A DNA stretch of 10,785 nucleotides from Desulfobacterales bacterium. Lineage in GTDB: Bacteria > Desulfobacterota > Desulfobacteria > Desulfobacterales > C00003060. A program made the position numbers and the translations under genes. Within the stretch, counting starts at the first letter, position 1. Each line of letters starts with the position of its first letter. Positions 1 through 6,378 of this stretch are shown here, one piece after another. The DNA lies in the NCBI GenBank assembly GCA_030613145.1, contig JAUWMM010000029.1, positions 1-10,785 on the forward strand, written 5' to 3'. The notes below the pieces were generated by a model that was not told the DNA's origin, ran no database searches, and saw nothing but the letters and a program-made list of their open reading frames with translations.

Positions 1-274
1 CCTGGTATCTCGGCTCCTCAATGCGTTCCCCTTTGCAACGGGGGCAGCGGCCCGGCCTGGTAAACCGTTTTCGCTTGTCAAACACATACCCGCACACAAG
101 GCATCGTGAGGGGATTACGACCAAACTCTGCCTTTGTGAGACAACGGAACGTGCGATGTGGGAAAGATGACCATAGACCTCTTTTTCCTGAATGTGCAGC
201 ATTTGGGACAGCCCCCTGGCACTATGCACTCCCTGAGACAACAACGCTATCATATGCTGGCGAACAGTTTGCAT
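1..274 (-). CDS. HTH plus zinc-ribbon putative transcriptional regulator (COG3357 type), 3' end cut by the window edge
   Basis: Ninety-one residues are visible, starting at ATG 272-274; the stop lies beyond position 1. Residues 1-45 look like a winged helix-turn-helix (SARGLSQMLHIQEKEVYGHL). Residues 58-80 form a zinc ribbon with two CxxC knuckles, CLVC (58-61) and CPRC (77-80), separated by a basic stretch, and then ERIEEPRY. This HTH-plus-Zn-ribbon order and size match the COG3357 family of predicted transcriptional regulators, which usually end a few residues after such an EPPRF-like tail, so little is missing. An in-frame TAG lies two codons upstream of the ATG, which fixes the start unless an internal ATG (codon 8) is used. 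A purine-rich AGAGGGG sits unusually close to the ATG. The upstream flank is repeat R1. Function is inferred from family only; the target is unknown. Confidence 0.72.
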   Translation of the reverse strand, partial: MQTVRQHMIALLSQGVHSARGLSQMLHIQEKEVYGHLSHIARSVVSQRQSLVVIPSRCLVCGYVFDKRKRFTRPGRCPRCKGERIEEPRYQ

Positions 275-302
275 TCCCCTCTAACCACAACCCAGACAGG
301 CC

Positions 303-455
303 GGAACCAAAAAAGATTTGATGCTAGTTCCTGGATTCTTGATACTGGATAATCCTTGTTACCTATGTTTTCGGTTGCTCAAATCCAGCATCCAGTATCA
401 GATTTTATTATTCCTCCAAGGCACTTGCAGGAATAAATCTGCCGGAAAAAACACG
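303..455. repeat. Repeat R1, copy A (153 bp, palindromic core)
   Basis: Positions 303-455 match 2690-2818 at high identity from GGAACCAAAAAAGATTTGATG through to AAAAACACG. Copy A carries about 24 extra bases in the loop. The core is a perfect 11-bp inverted repeat, TGATACTGGAT (340-350) and ATCCAGTATCA (390-400). It lies 28 bp upstream of the leftward gene start at 274. The match and the palindrome are read directly; the mechanism of spread is unknown. Confidence 0.85.
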
Positions 456-467
456 AAACTCATTACT

Positions 468-610
468 TGACGGTCTCGTAAAAAGTCTGATTAAGTCAAT
501 GTGTCATTTCGACCGTAGGGAGAAATCTTATGTTTTCAGTAAGTTATTTCGTAGAGATTTCTCGCTTCGCTCGAAATGACAGGTTATTGGGACTTTTTAC
601 GAGTGCATCA
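468..610. mobile_element. Repeat R2: MITE-like element with nested inverted repeats and target-site duplication
   Basis: This non-coding element shows three nested perfect inverted repeats: CTCGTAAAAAGTC (475-487) with GACTTTTTACGAG (591-603); TGTCATTTCGA (502-512) with TCGAAATGACA (571-581); and GAGAAATCT (520-528) with AGATTTCTC (555-563). The ends read TGACGG and TGCATCA. The same word CATTACTTG occurs at 461-469 and 609-617, so the target duplication is TTACT if the element begins TG and ends CA, and up to 9 bp otherwise. The duplicated site contains the stop codon of the leftward peptidase gene. It encodes no transposase, so it would have needed one in trans. A diverged reverse-oriented copy lies at 10221-10345. 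Confidence 0.8.
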
Positions 611-2089
611 TTACTTGCGAACTATTATTTTACTACGCCACCTGTCCACGATATCTTTGGAGTCGATTGCCCCGATCCCTTTGACTGCGAAGAATTCATC
701 AAGTTCATACCGATTGCCGCACTGCCACCAGTCTTTCAAGATTTTGCCTGCCTCAGGCTTGAACATCCAGTCGTGACCCAGAGTTTGTGCCAGCATCTTT
801 TCCATTGTCGCCTCAGCCAGCCATGAAACCACATAGTCCAGGGCGTAAAATTCCGGTACAAGATCAAAGAGGTGGGTTTCAGGTCGGTAGGAAAAGCCAG
901 TATGTTTTTCCAAAAGACGGGCGTAAATCTCTCCGTTTGCGATCTTTTTTTCCTTGAACATCTCATATTCGGCCAGAAACTTACTTACGTACCTCCTGAA
1001 AACGGAGAGGTCCTTTAAGACCTTGTAAAAAGATATTTCTTCTATCTCTTTGGATGAAAGACCCAAGTGTCTTTCAAGAAAAAATGGAGAAAAGCACATG
1101 TTTTGGAGCAAGAACGCATAGGTTTCCGAAAGCGTATTTGAAGTGAAGAAATCCTTTTCTGCCGAAGGAAGCTCTGGCGATGTGAACACATTACTAAGGG
1201 TATGGCCCATTTCATGGAACAGGGTTTCAAGATCAATCCAGCCACCCTGTGGGTTCATGACAAGGTGGATTTCGTCTGGTATCCTCAAAGCAAAACTCAT
1301 GGCCTGAGCCCCTTTTTTGGGCGAATGACTCATGTCAAGACAAAGCCCCGGCATGTTCTTGACCTGTATTCCCCATTGATTGAAAAAATCGAGATGATCA
1401 CTCAAGGGGATTTGATCTGGAAAAAGGTAGTCAAATTCAGCCAGGCCGAGCATGTAGATCGCATCAAATCTATTTAGTTCATACAGCGGTACCCCCAGAC
1501 TCCTTTGAGCCCAGGCTTCCATAGCTTCAAAGTATAATGTGTCGGTCTCCCGCAATATTTCTTCAAGCTTAGGCACGTATGCTTCATAGTCAACAAGCTT
1601 CTTGTTGCGACAATACCCCGGATAGTCTTTGTATCCGAATTCATCTTCAAGCAACTCGAGAAGGAATTCCCAAACGCCCAGGCTAAAGGGTTTCAAAAAC
1701 TTACAAAGGCTGCTTGACTCATCTTCGATTATTCTGCGCTTCGCCAAATCGCTTCGCTTCTGGCACCACGAGAGAATATCGTTGAAGTAAATCTTTTCTC
1801 CGTCGACGTGGACGGCAGCTCCCTTTATCCAGGCAAATAACTCATTTTCAAAGGGCGATATGCGGTATTGTAAATAATGGTCCAGTAGAGCGTGAAAAAC
1901 TCTTCGCTTGTGTCCCGTCTCTCTTCCAGAAGCATGCAGCCCTTTTATAGTAGTCGGGTTAAGTATGTCATAGAATCCATCATATACTTTGTGATTGGGC
2001 GTCAGGGACTCATTTCCCTTCCACAGGTTCAGGGCCCTTGAGGTCAAACGGTAGTTCAGTGTCAAAAGGGCCCTCTCGATTTGTTGCAT
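611..2089 (-). CDS. M3-type (oligoendopeptidase-like) zinc metallopeptidase
   Basis: This 492-residue cytoplasmic protein has no signal peptide or membrane segment. The gluzincin motif HEMGH is at residues 292-296, where two His bind zinc and Glu293 is catalytic. Glu322 in NTLSETYAFLLQ, 26 residues after the second His, fits the third zinc ligand spacing of peptidase family M3 (thimet oligopeptidase/PepF). The long helical N-terminal half is also typical. M3 enzymes cleave short peptides inside the cell, so a role in peptide turnover is likely, but the substrate is not deducible. It is somewhat shorter than the usual ~600 residues. The ATG at 2087-2089 follows an AGAAAGG about 10 nt upstream, and the preceding membrane-protein gene stops 15 nt before it, so they are probably co-transcribed. 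Family M32 also carries HExxH but fits less well. The stop codon lies inside the target duplication of element R2. Confidence 0.8.
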   Translation of the reverse strand: MQQIERALLTLNYRLTSRALNLWKGNESLTPNHKVYDGFYDILNPTTIKGLHASGRETGHKRRVFHALLDHYLQYRISPFENELFAWIKGAAVHVDGEKIYFNDILSWCQKRSDLAKRRIIEDESSSLCKFLKPFSLGVWEFLLELLEDEFGYKDYPGYCRNKKLVDYEAYVPKLEEILRETDTLYFEAMEAWAQRSLGVPLYELNRFDAIYMLGLAEFDYLFPDQIPLSDHLDFFNQWGIQVKNMPGLCLDMSHSPKKGAQAMSFALRIPDEIHLVMNPQGGWIDLETLFHEMGHTLSNVFTSPELPSAEKDFFTSNTLSETYAFLLQNMCFSPFFLERHLGLSSKEIEEISFYKVLKDLSVFRRYVSKFLAEYEMFKEKKIANGEIYARLLEKHTGFSYRPETHLFDLVPEFYALDYVVSWLAEATMEKMLAQTLGHDWMFKPEAGKILKDWWQCGNRYELDEFFAVKGIGAIDSKDIVDRWRSKIIVRK

Positions 2090-2104
2090 GCCCGTGAAAC
2101 CTTT

Positions 2105-2662
2105 CTAAAGAGGCTTGGTCCATTCTTGTTGGACGGGAATATCGTACAGAAAAGACAAGGGGCCGGCAAAGATCATGAGGGTGATTATCCAGAGGATCAA
2201 GGCAGAGATCAGAATAATAAAGGTCGCCTTGCCCCTGTTTAAAAGATAAACTTCCTGCGCAGCCACAATTGAGATAACAACGCTCCATATGGTAATAGCC
2301 AGGCCGGCAAACGGTATGACAACGGCCAAATCGATAATACTGCTAAGTGCTATAATCCGGACAAAACCCATAAATTCTTGTTTGCCTTTTGAGTAACCAC
2401 AAAAAATATGGACTAACCCTGCAAAAAGAAAAAGTGCGAAGATAGAAAAAAGGGCACCAACCAAAAGCCCGGCGGGGTTGTTGCCCGGGATAAAGGCCAA
2501 TGCTCCGCCTATGGCGGCTACAGCGATGCCAAACCTTATGGCATTGGGGTCTCCGGCTACTTGTGACATTACAGATTGGTTAAGCTTTACAATTTCAATG
2601 GCCTTTTTGAGATAGTCGAGTGTACTGGCAGGTTCAAATTGACCTGCACTCTGGTTTTGCAT
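2105..2662 (-). CDS. Yip1-domain-like integral membrane protein
   Basis: This 185-residue protein has a short cytoplasmic N-terminus and about five hydrophobic segments, near residues 42-60, 64-88, 101-117, 118-137 and 146-167. The central pattern, FxGYSKGKQEFMGFVRIIALSSIIDL and then IVAAQEVYLLN, resembles Yip1/YIF1-domain proteins (Pfam Yip1), whose bacterial function is poorly known. I chose ATG 2660-2662, preceded by TTAGGAG with an 8-nt spacer. The frame stays open a further 31 codons upstream to 2755, but those codons lie in repeat R1 and read like translated palindrome, so they are unlikely to be protein. It is the first gene of a pair with the M3 peptidase 15 nt downstream. A shared role is possible (membrane protein handling or peptide turnover) but is only inferred from linkage. 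Confidence 0.7.
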   Translation of the reverse strand: MQNQSAGQFEPASTLDYLKKAIEIVKLNQSVMSQVAGDPNAIRFGIAVAAIGGALAFIPGNNPAGLLVGALFSIFALFLFAGLVHIFCGYSKGKQEFMGFVRIIALSSIIDLAVVIPFAGLAITIWSVVISIVAAQEVYLLNRGKATFIILISALILWIITLMIFAGPLSFLYDIPVQQEWTKPL

Positions 2663-2689
2663 ACCTTTGTCTCCTAACCCGGATAAACT

Positions 2690-2818
2690 GGAACCAAAAA
2701 AGATTTGATGCTGGTTCCTGGATTCTTGATACTGGATAATCCTTGAATCCAGCATCCAGTATCAGATTTTATAGTTCTTCCAAGGCGCTTGCAGGAATAA
2801 TTCTGCCAGAAAAACACG
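2690..2818. repeat. Repeat R1, copy B (129 bp, palindromic core)
   Basis: This is the shorter copy of the repeat at 303-455. The perfect 11-bp inverted repeat TGATACTGGAT (2727-2737) and ATCCAGTATCA (2754-2764) is kept with a 16-nt loop. An alternative, mutually exclusive pairing joins GATGCTGG (2707-2714) and GGATTC (2720-2725) with GAATCCAGCATC (2745-2756). It sits 27 bp upstream of the Yip1-like start codon, nearly the same spacing as copy A to its gene. Confidence 0.85.
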
Positions 2819-2831
2819 GATTTTACAACTA

Positions 2832-2867
2832 GTGCCCACCCACGAATCATAAAAACTCAATGGGCAC
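2832..2867. repeat. 7-bp inverted repeat
   Basis: GTGCCCA (2832-2838) and TGGGCAC (2861-2867) pair perfectly around a 22-nt A/T-rich loop. It lies between repeats R1-B and R3 and could be an end remnant of either. No function can be assigned. Confidence 0.4.
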
Positions 2868-2875
2868 AAGAGTAA

Positions 2876-3094
2876 GTTTCCAATTCAGAAATGAGCAATT
2901 TTCCGCAAGGTCAAGGAAAACAAGGGGATGCGCGGAGGCGTACCGAGGTACGTCGCACAAGCAACCCCGCAGTTTGACGCCGATTCAGCCGTTCAGCCGT
3001 CGCAGCCAGTGCTTTGGCGAAGTCGGCTCGTAGCCAAGGAGGCTACTAAGGCGCAGTCGGCGATTGCGGAAAAAGGCCATTTATGGATGGAAAC
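2876..3094. mobile_element. Repeat R3: MITE-like element with ~32-bp imperfect terminal inverted repeats
   Basis: The left arm 2876-2908 (GTTTCCA...AAATG...TTTTCCGCAA) matches the reverse complement of 3064-3094 with a few mismatches and small gaps, defining a ~219-bp element. The interior is more G+C-rich than the flanks and has its own hairpins: GTACC/GGTAC (2940-2951), GTAGCC/GGCTAC (3030-3035 with 3041-3046) and a tandem TTCAGCCG (near 2985-2999). There is no reading frame of note and no clear target duplication. It fills the gap between the TrmO gene end (3113) and R1-B. Confidence 0.65.
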
Positions 3095-3112
3095 CTAACG
3101 GATTAATGATTA

Positions 3113-3604
3113 TTAACCATTACGCCTGAACCTTTGATCTGCTCTAATCCTATGTGCTTTATCTGCTTTTTTGGAAAGCCACCCTGTTCGTACAACCTCT
3201 CGTACATCAAACTCAGGGACAAAAGGTTTTATGTCCAAAAGTGGAGTTCCATCTACTACGTCGACATCTTCAATGAAAAGGGTGCAGCCTTGTATTTTTA
3301 CAAACCTAACCACAGAGATCCCTATCGGGTTCGGGCGCTTGGGAGCTCTTGTGGCAAATACCCCACGCACTTTATCGTCCATGAAGGGCTTCACCTGTAA
3401 GGAGTATCCTTTTGATAGGTGAAAATGGTAGATCAAAAAAATATGGGAAAACCCCTCAAGATCTTTAAGCCCATCCTGATACCTTGAGTCCATTTCCACG
3501 GTTCCGCCAACTCCTTTTGCACCAACCGTCTGTATGGGCATCCCTTTAACATTTTTGAAAGGAGAATGCACAACGCCTACAGGTGTGTATCTTATTTCTC
3601 TCAT
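3113..3604 (-). CDS. trmO: tRNA (N6-threonylcarbamoyladenosine37-N6)-methyltransferase TrmO
   Basis: The protein has 163 residues and belongs to the UPF0066/TsaA-like family. It starts REIRYTPVGVVHSPF, the usual family N-terminus, and carries the hallmark FATRAPKRPNPIGIS (residues 83-97) and DVVDGTPLLDIKPFVPEFD (residues 115-133). TrmO uses S-adenosylmethionine to methylate t6A at position 37 of threonine tRNAs that read ACY codons. The ATG at 3602-3604 is preferred because family members begin here. The frame extends 13 codons further to 3643, but that stretch includes a 12-base word shared with repeats elsewhere in the window. The ribosome-binding site is weak for both choices (a distant GGGGT for the chosen start). 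It lies 145 bp downstream of the diguanylate cyclase gene and is probably functionally unrelated to it. Confidence 0.88.
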   Translation of the reverse strand: MREIRYTPVGVVHSPFKNVKGMPIQTVGAKGVGGTVEMDSRYQDGLKDLEGFSHIFLIYHFHLSKGYSLQVKPFMDDKVRGVFATRAPKRPNPIGISVVRFVKIQGCTLFIEDVDVVDGTPLLDIKPFVPEFDVREVVRTGWLSKKADKAHRIRADQRFRRNG

Positions 3605-3749
3605 TTTTTTGATACCCCGAATGTAGCTGTCTTTACCCTGCATTTAACAGGATAATGGATTGATAGATCGGACTAACTGGGGAAATGGGGCTTTTTAAAT
3701 GCAGTGCGGAACAAACCTGGAGGGATTTGTTTTTGAGCCCTTCCGAATT

Positions 3750-4646
3750 TCATGAGCTGCTTCGGTCATCCTGCTTAAGCAGAATCTCTCTCTCCTTGTG
3801 GCTGACCGGTTTTGTCTCGGGACGTTTTTCCGGTGGGGCTTCAAAACAGATCCTGTTTTTGCCGTTCTTCTTTGCTTCGTAAAGGGCCCTGTCTGCCATG
3901 TTGACAAACTCACCGGCCTCCTGTTTGGAATCTGGCTGGTATTCTGCCAATCCTATGCTTGCGGAAACAGCTTCGTCCATCTTCCATGGTATCCTGGACA
4001 TGGATTCCCTGAGTCGTTGTCCGATGCGCATGGCATCAAAAAGGCCCGTCGCCGGCATTATAACTGCAAACTCATCGCCCCCATAACGGCAAAGGATATC
4101 TATCGGTCTCAATTTCTGACCAATGGTACGGGCCACTTCCACGAGGAAGTTATTTCCTGCCACATGCCCATAGGTATCGTTCAATAGCTTGAAGTTGTCG
4201 AGGTCAATCATCATAAGCGAACATGAATGCCCGGTCCGCTGGGTTCGTGCAATCTCGATCTCAAGTTGTATGGTAAAGAAACGATAGTTATAGAGGCGGG
4301 TGAGTTCATCGGTCAGGCTCAGGGACCTCAGATGCTTGTTTTCTTTCTCAACCTCAGCAAGTGTCCTGATCAGGTCGCCATCGATGTCAACAACGGTGTC
4401 AGTGGCCTGCAATAAGGCATCCCTTTCAGAATCGGACAAATCTTCTGCCAGCAAGATAAATGCTTCTGGTTTCCGGTTCGTTCTCAAATTTAGGCAGGCC
4501 GATATGGTGCCGTGAGTTTTGAGGATGTGTGCGATATTTGAAGGGTGTTGGGTGTTTGAGGCAGCGGCCTTGGGGTTGGGTGTTTTCGGACGTGGTTTAT
4601 CCGCAGAAGTCATGTCTCGGTGCAGGTTAGACTTTGAAGAAGACAT
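3750..4646 (-). CDS. GGDEF-domain diguanylate cyclase
   Basis: This 298-residue protein is apparently soluble. Residues 1-92 form an unrecognised N-terminal part: a Pro/Ala/Asn-rich start, then a small possible sensory segment. A short helical linker (93-108) precedes the GGDEF domain. The domain opens with SLTDELTRLYNYRFF (109-124), has the metal-binding Asp in MMIDLDNFK (145-153) and an intact active-site RYGGDEF (187-193). An RPID inhibitory site (180-183) lies exactly five residues before GGDEF. It should condense two GTP to c-di-GMP and be feedback-inhibited. After the domain there is a charged tail of about 35 residues (EKRPETKPVSHKEREILLK). The ATG has AAAGG 5 nt upstream. It is flanked by a PilZ-like gene in the same direction (255 bp gap), a candidate receptor for its product. 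Confidence 0.92.
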   Translation of the reverse strand: MSSSKSNLHRDMTSADKPRPKTPNPKAAASNTQHPSNIAHILKTHGTISACLNLRTNRKPEAFILLAEDLSDSERDALLQATDTVVDIDGDLIRTLAEVEKENKHLRSLSLTDELTRLYNYRFFTIQLEIEIARTQRTGHSCSLMMIDLDNFKLLNDTYGHVAGNNFLVEVARTIGQKLRPIDILCRYGGDEFAVIMPATGLFDAMRIGQRLRESMSRIPWKMDEAVSASIGLAEYQPDSKQEAGEFVNMADRALYEAKKNGKNRICFEAPPEKRPETKPVSHKEREILLKQDDRSSS

Positions 4647-4736
4647 CCAAACCTTTCAGGTCTAGTTGCTATAAACCCGTGCCGTGCATAAGAAATACCA
4701 AGTGCTCACGGGTATGTTCAATAAGCATCCAGCTTT

Positions 4737-4901
4737 ATGATGAAGATAATATATTGTAGAAAGTGCCAAGGGTCAAGGGAAAAGAGACTCATAGTCGGGA
4801 CAGCCGAAGAGATGCGGCGCAGTGCATGCCAAGGCAATGAGCAAGAGGTGACCGTTGTGAGTCGTCGAAAGGCAGACCTTGAGGACTTTGAAGTGATAGG
4901 C
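4737..4901 (+). other. Doubtful small open frame with a CxxC
   Basis: A 65-codon frame opens at ATG 4737 (or 4740) and runs to 4934, overlapping the end of the convergent PilZ-like gene by 33 bp. The peptide begins MKIIYCRKCQG, so it has one CxxC knuckle but no second pair and no recognisable fold. There is no convincing ribosome-binding site. It may be chance, and I do not call it a gene. It occupies most of the 255-bp gap between the PilZ-like and diguanylate cyclase genes, in which nothing else stands out. Confidence 0.2.
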
Positions 4902-5267
4902 CTAATTGAGTTTTTGTTGACCTCGACCTTCTAGAATTTCTAAACCTACTAAATAATGACCCCTGAATCGGCCCTGATCATTCTTGGTGATATGTAGAAT
5001 CGCTGTTTCCAGACACTCAGGGGAATATGCTGCACCGGTGGTGTAGTATTTCATATTCAATGTGTCCCCCACCTTTAACCGAGGCAAAATATTTGAGTCT
5101 TCCTTGACCAGAACGCACATGGGCGTTGACGAGATGTTCCAAATCTTGAATTGATAAGCAATTTCGAGCCCATTAATTGAAAATTCTACGCTGTGGTATG
5201 GATTGGTGTGCTCTATAGGCCCGGTTCTTCTCCCTACTTGTTCCTTGGTCACGGCAGATTCTTTCAT
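4902..5267 (-). CDS. PilZ-like domain protein (putative c-di-GMP receptor)
   Basis: This 121-residue soluble protein has a beta-rich pattern of the PilZ kind: VEFSINGLEIAYQFKIWNISSTPMCVLV, then LKVGDTLNMKYY, then HYLVGLEIL near the end. The canonical c-di-GMP motifs are degenerate. RRTG (13-16) may stand for RxxxR, and NISSTP (44-49) lacks the Gly of (D/N)xSxxG. Binding is therefore uncertain. I chose ATG 5265-5267 because AAGGAG stands 6 nt upstream; the frame is open for 46 more codons to 5405, but that part reads like non-coding sequence. It lies 255 bp upstream of the diguanylate cyclase gene in the same direction, so a writer/reader pairing is plausible. Assignment rests on pattern, not a search. 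Confidence 0.62.
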   Translation of the reverse strand: MKESAVTKEQVGRRTGPIEHTNPYHSVEFSINGLEIAYQFKIWNISSTPMCVLVKEDSNILPRLKVGDTLNMKYYTTGAAYSPECLETAILHITKNDQGRFRGHYLVGLEILEGRGQQKLN

Positions 5268-5423
5268 GTATTGCTCCTTGCAGATTATTTTATTATGGCT
5301 AGGTCTTCGTTTTTTTGCTGTCTTCCATAATGTGCAAGCATGCAAAATTAATGCCGAAACGAGATGCTGTGAACAGGTTCCATAATTGAATAGAAGCTGT
5401 TTCAAATCCCCTTGATGAGTCCA

Positions 5424-5456
5424 TTTTGGCCAAAAGGTCTTGGCGAAGCGCCAAAA
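5424..5456. repeat. Palindromes at the edge of repeat R4
   Basis: TTTTGGCCAAAA (5424-5435) is a perfect 12-bp palindrome. TTGGCG/CGCCAA follows at once around the triloop AAG. The two can also pair with each other (TTTTGGC with GCCAAAA). It lies upstream of the PilZ-like gene and adjoins R4, so it may be part of that repeat. Confidence 0.5.
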
Positions 5457-5541
5457 ATTGTAACTGTTTGAGGGCGTTAGCCCGAGTTTTAAAATTGTGG
5501 CGATATTAGCTTAGAACTTTAATGCCCATGAAGTGCTCCTA
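5446..5541 (+). repeat. Repeat R4, copy A
   Basis: The stretch from AGCGCC through AACTGTTTGA, GTTAGCCCGAGTT and ATGCCCATGAAGTG aligns over about 95 bp with the reverse complement of 10425-10520, with scattered mismatches. It has no reading frame. It lies in the 545-bp gap between the PilZ-like gene and the small gene at 5813. Confidence 0.7.
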
Positions 5542-5603
5542 TCTGATACCTCGCGGGAAGGTTGTTGCCCCATTTACCTATCCGAATTGATTGACTTTTT
5601 TTC

Positions 5604-5625
5604 AACACCCCGCTGTTTGAGGCGG
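5604..5625. repeat. Degenerate REP-like hairpin
   Basis: CCCGC and GCGGG pair around a loop of about 8 nt in the context TTTCAACACCCCGC...GGCGGG. This resembles, in inverse orientation, the hairpin at 5745-5775, so the two bracket the long inverted repeat between them. Confidence 0.4.
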
Positions 5626-5640
5626 GATTAACGCATAGTG

Positions 5641-5724
5641 CCCTCTCCCCCCTTCGGGTCTGAGGCCTCAGGGTCGAAGACAGGCCGAATGTAGCTCAGA
5701 CCGAAGGGGGCCAGGGGTGAGGGG
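5641..5724. repeat. Long inverted repeat, REP-like
   Basis: The left arm 5641-5664 (CCCTCTCCC...GGTCTGAG) pairs with the right arm 5695-5724 (CTCAGACCGAAGGGGG...GTGAGGG), with a few bulges, around a loop of about 30 nt. The loop and inner arm contain a 24-base word that recurs with one mismatch at 7781-7804. No coding frame belongs to it. Confidence 0.75.
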
Positions 5725-5744
5725 GTATAAATGGTATTCCATTG

Positions 5745-5775
5745 TGATACCCCGTCCGCTTGCGGCGGGGAGTTT
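5745..5775. repeat. REP-like hairpin
   Basis: CCCCG (5750-5754), a bulged T and CCGC pair with GCGG and CGGGG (5762-5770) around a TT loop, a strong 9-bp stem. It is not followed by a T-run on either strand, so it is not a standard terminator. It lies 40 bp upstream of the small gene at 5813. Confidence 0.6.
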
Positions 5776-5812
5776 CATTGACTTTAGGATGGCTTTGTAT
5801 TATTCAAAAATT

Positions 5813-5956
5813 ATGACGAAAGAGAAACTGATCGGAATCATTCAGGGGATTTTGGGGACTGAAGTTGATCTAAGTTTTCTGCTGCAACTAAAGAAAAGTG
5901 AGCTTGAGACCCTGGTGGCGTGCATCAGGGCGCGTATTGATCAATCCGGGAAATAA
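5813..5956 (+). CDS. Small conserved-looking hypothetical protein, 47 aa
   Basis: The peptide MTKEKLIGIIQGILGTEVDLSFLLQL...ELETLVACIRARID is compact, charged and predicted fully helical. It has amphipathic spacing, no membrane segment and no Cys pair. I recall similar short proteins from Deltaproteobacteria, but this is memory, not a search. ATG 5813-5815 starts where the sequence becomes protein-like. The frame is open upstream to 5717, but that part translates the REP hairpin. No strong ribosome-binding site precedes the ATG; AGGATGG is about 20 nt away, and ATG 5789 is an alternative start. An 8-bp hairpin follows the stop by 17 nt. Function is unknown; it could be a protein-protein or DNA-binding helical peptide. 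Confidence 0.5.
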   Translation: MTKEKLIGIIQGILGTEVDLSFLLQLKKSELETLVACIRARIDQSGK

Positions 5957-5973
5957 GCTTTGATTTTACATGA

Positions 5974-6000
5974 ATTACCACTGTGATTAGGCGTGGTAAT
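5974..6000 (+). other. Hairpin downstream of the small gene
   Basis: ATTACCAC (5974-5981) and GTGGTAAT (5993-6000) form a perfect 8-bp stem with an 11-nt loop, 17 nt after the small gene's stop. No T-run follows, so at most it is a weak or 3'-stabilising structure. Confidence 0.45.
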
Positions 6001-6038
6001 ACGGATTTCATCTGACGGATTCCAGTTTCAATTTTGTT

Positions 6039-6257
6039 CTAAAATCTTTTCCAAAACCATCCAATAGCGACTGCAGCAGAAACAGCAAAGAGCAAAGATT
6101 CCGTTGGGTGGACATTTGTTGTTTCTTCCTCCTCTCCGAAAGCCTGCAAGATGTTGCTGCCTCCACTTGAATTGACACAAAGCCACGACTCGGTTATGTT
6201 CCACGCCTTAGATTTATCAAACAACGTACTAGACCAAGCGAAAAGGGATTTGGGCAA
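6039..6257 (-). other. Doubtful 72-aa frame ending in a membrane anchor-like tail
   Basis: The frame begins at a TTG (6257) with no clear ribosome-binding site. Its C-terminal third is an acidic patch (GEEEETT), then ESLLFAVSAAVAIGWFWKRF: one hydrophobic helix closed by basic residues. That layout is like a tail anchor or a sorting tail of the PEP-CTERM kind, but no PEP motif is present. The first part has no signal peptide. It could be the remnant of a larger surface protein or chance. It is the only item in the 422-bp gap 5957-6378 besides the hairpin at 5974. Confidence 0.25.
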
Positions 6258-6378
6258 CAGCCAGTTAAAGTGTTACCCTGTCTTTTGTTGTTGTTTATAA
6301 GATAGCCCATCAAGGGCCGTTTTTCGGAAGGGTGTTGCGGGTCGTAATGGTCAAAAAACAGGACTCTGGCGGAGGGAA

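Noticed and set aside
106..352. Two overlapping rightward frames at the left end
   Set aside because: They lie antisense to the HTH/zinc-ribbon gene and run on into repeat R1.
2663..2755. 31-residue N-terminal extension of the Yip1-like protein
   Set aside because: It translates repeat R1, while a good ribosome-binding site fits the later ATG at 2662.
3711..3735. Rightward terminator (ACAAACC...GGATTTGT then T-run)
   Set aside because: No rightward gene precedes it; the stem is short and bulged, and on the leftward strand no T-run follows.
3798..4187. Rightward 129-aa frame
   Set aside because: It is antisense to the well-supported diguanylate cyclase gene, and its peptide has no family features.
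5268..5405. 46-residue N-terminal extension of the PilZ-like protein
   Set aside because: AAGGAG with ideal spacing precedes the later ATG, and the extension shows no protein-like pattern.
6303..6320. Terminator-like GCCC/GGGC hairpin followed by TTTTT
   Set aside because: The stem is only four base pairs, and it lies just before the TolC gene where a terminator for rightward genes is not needed.
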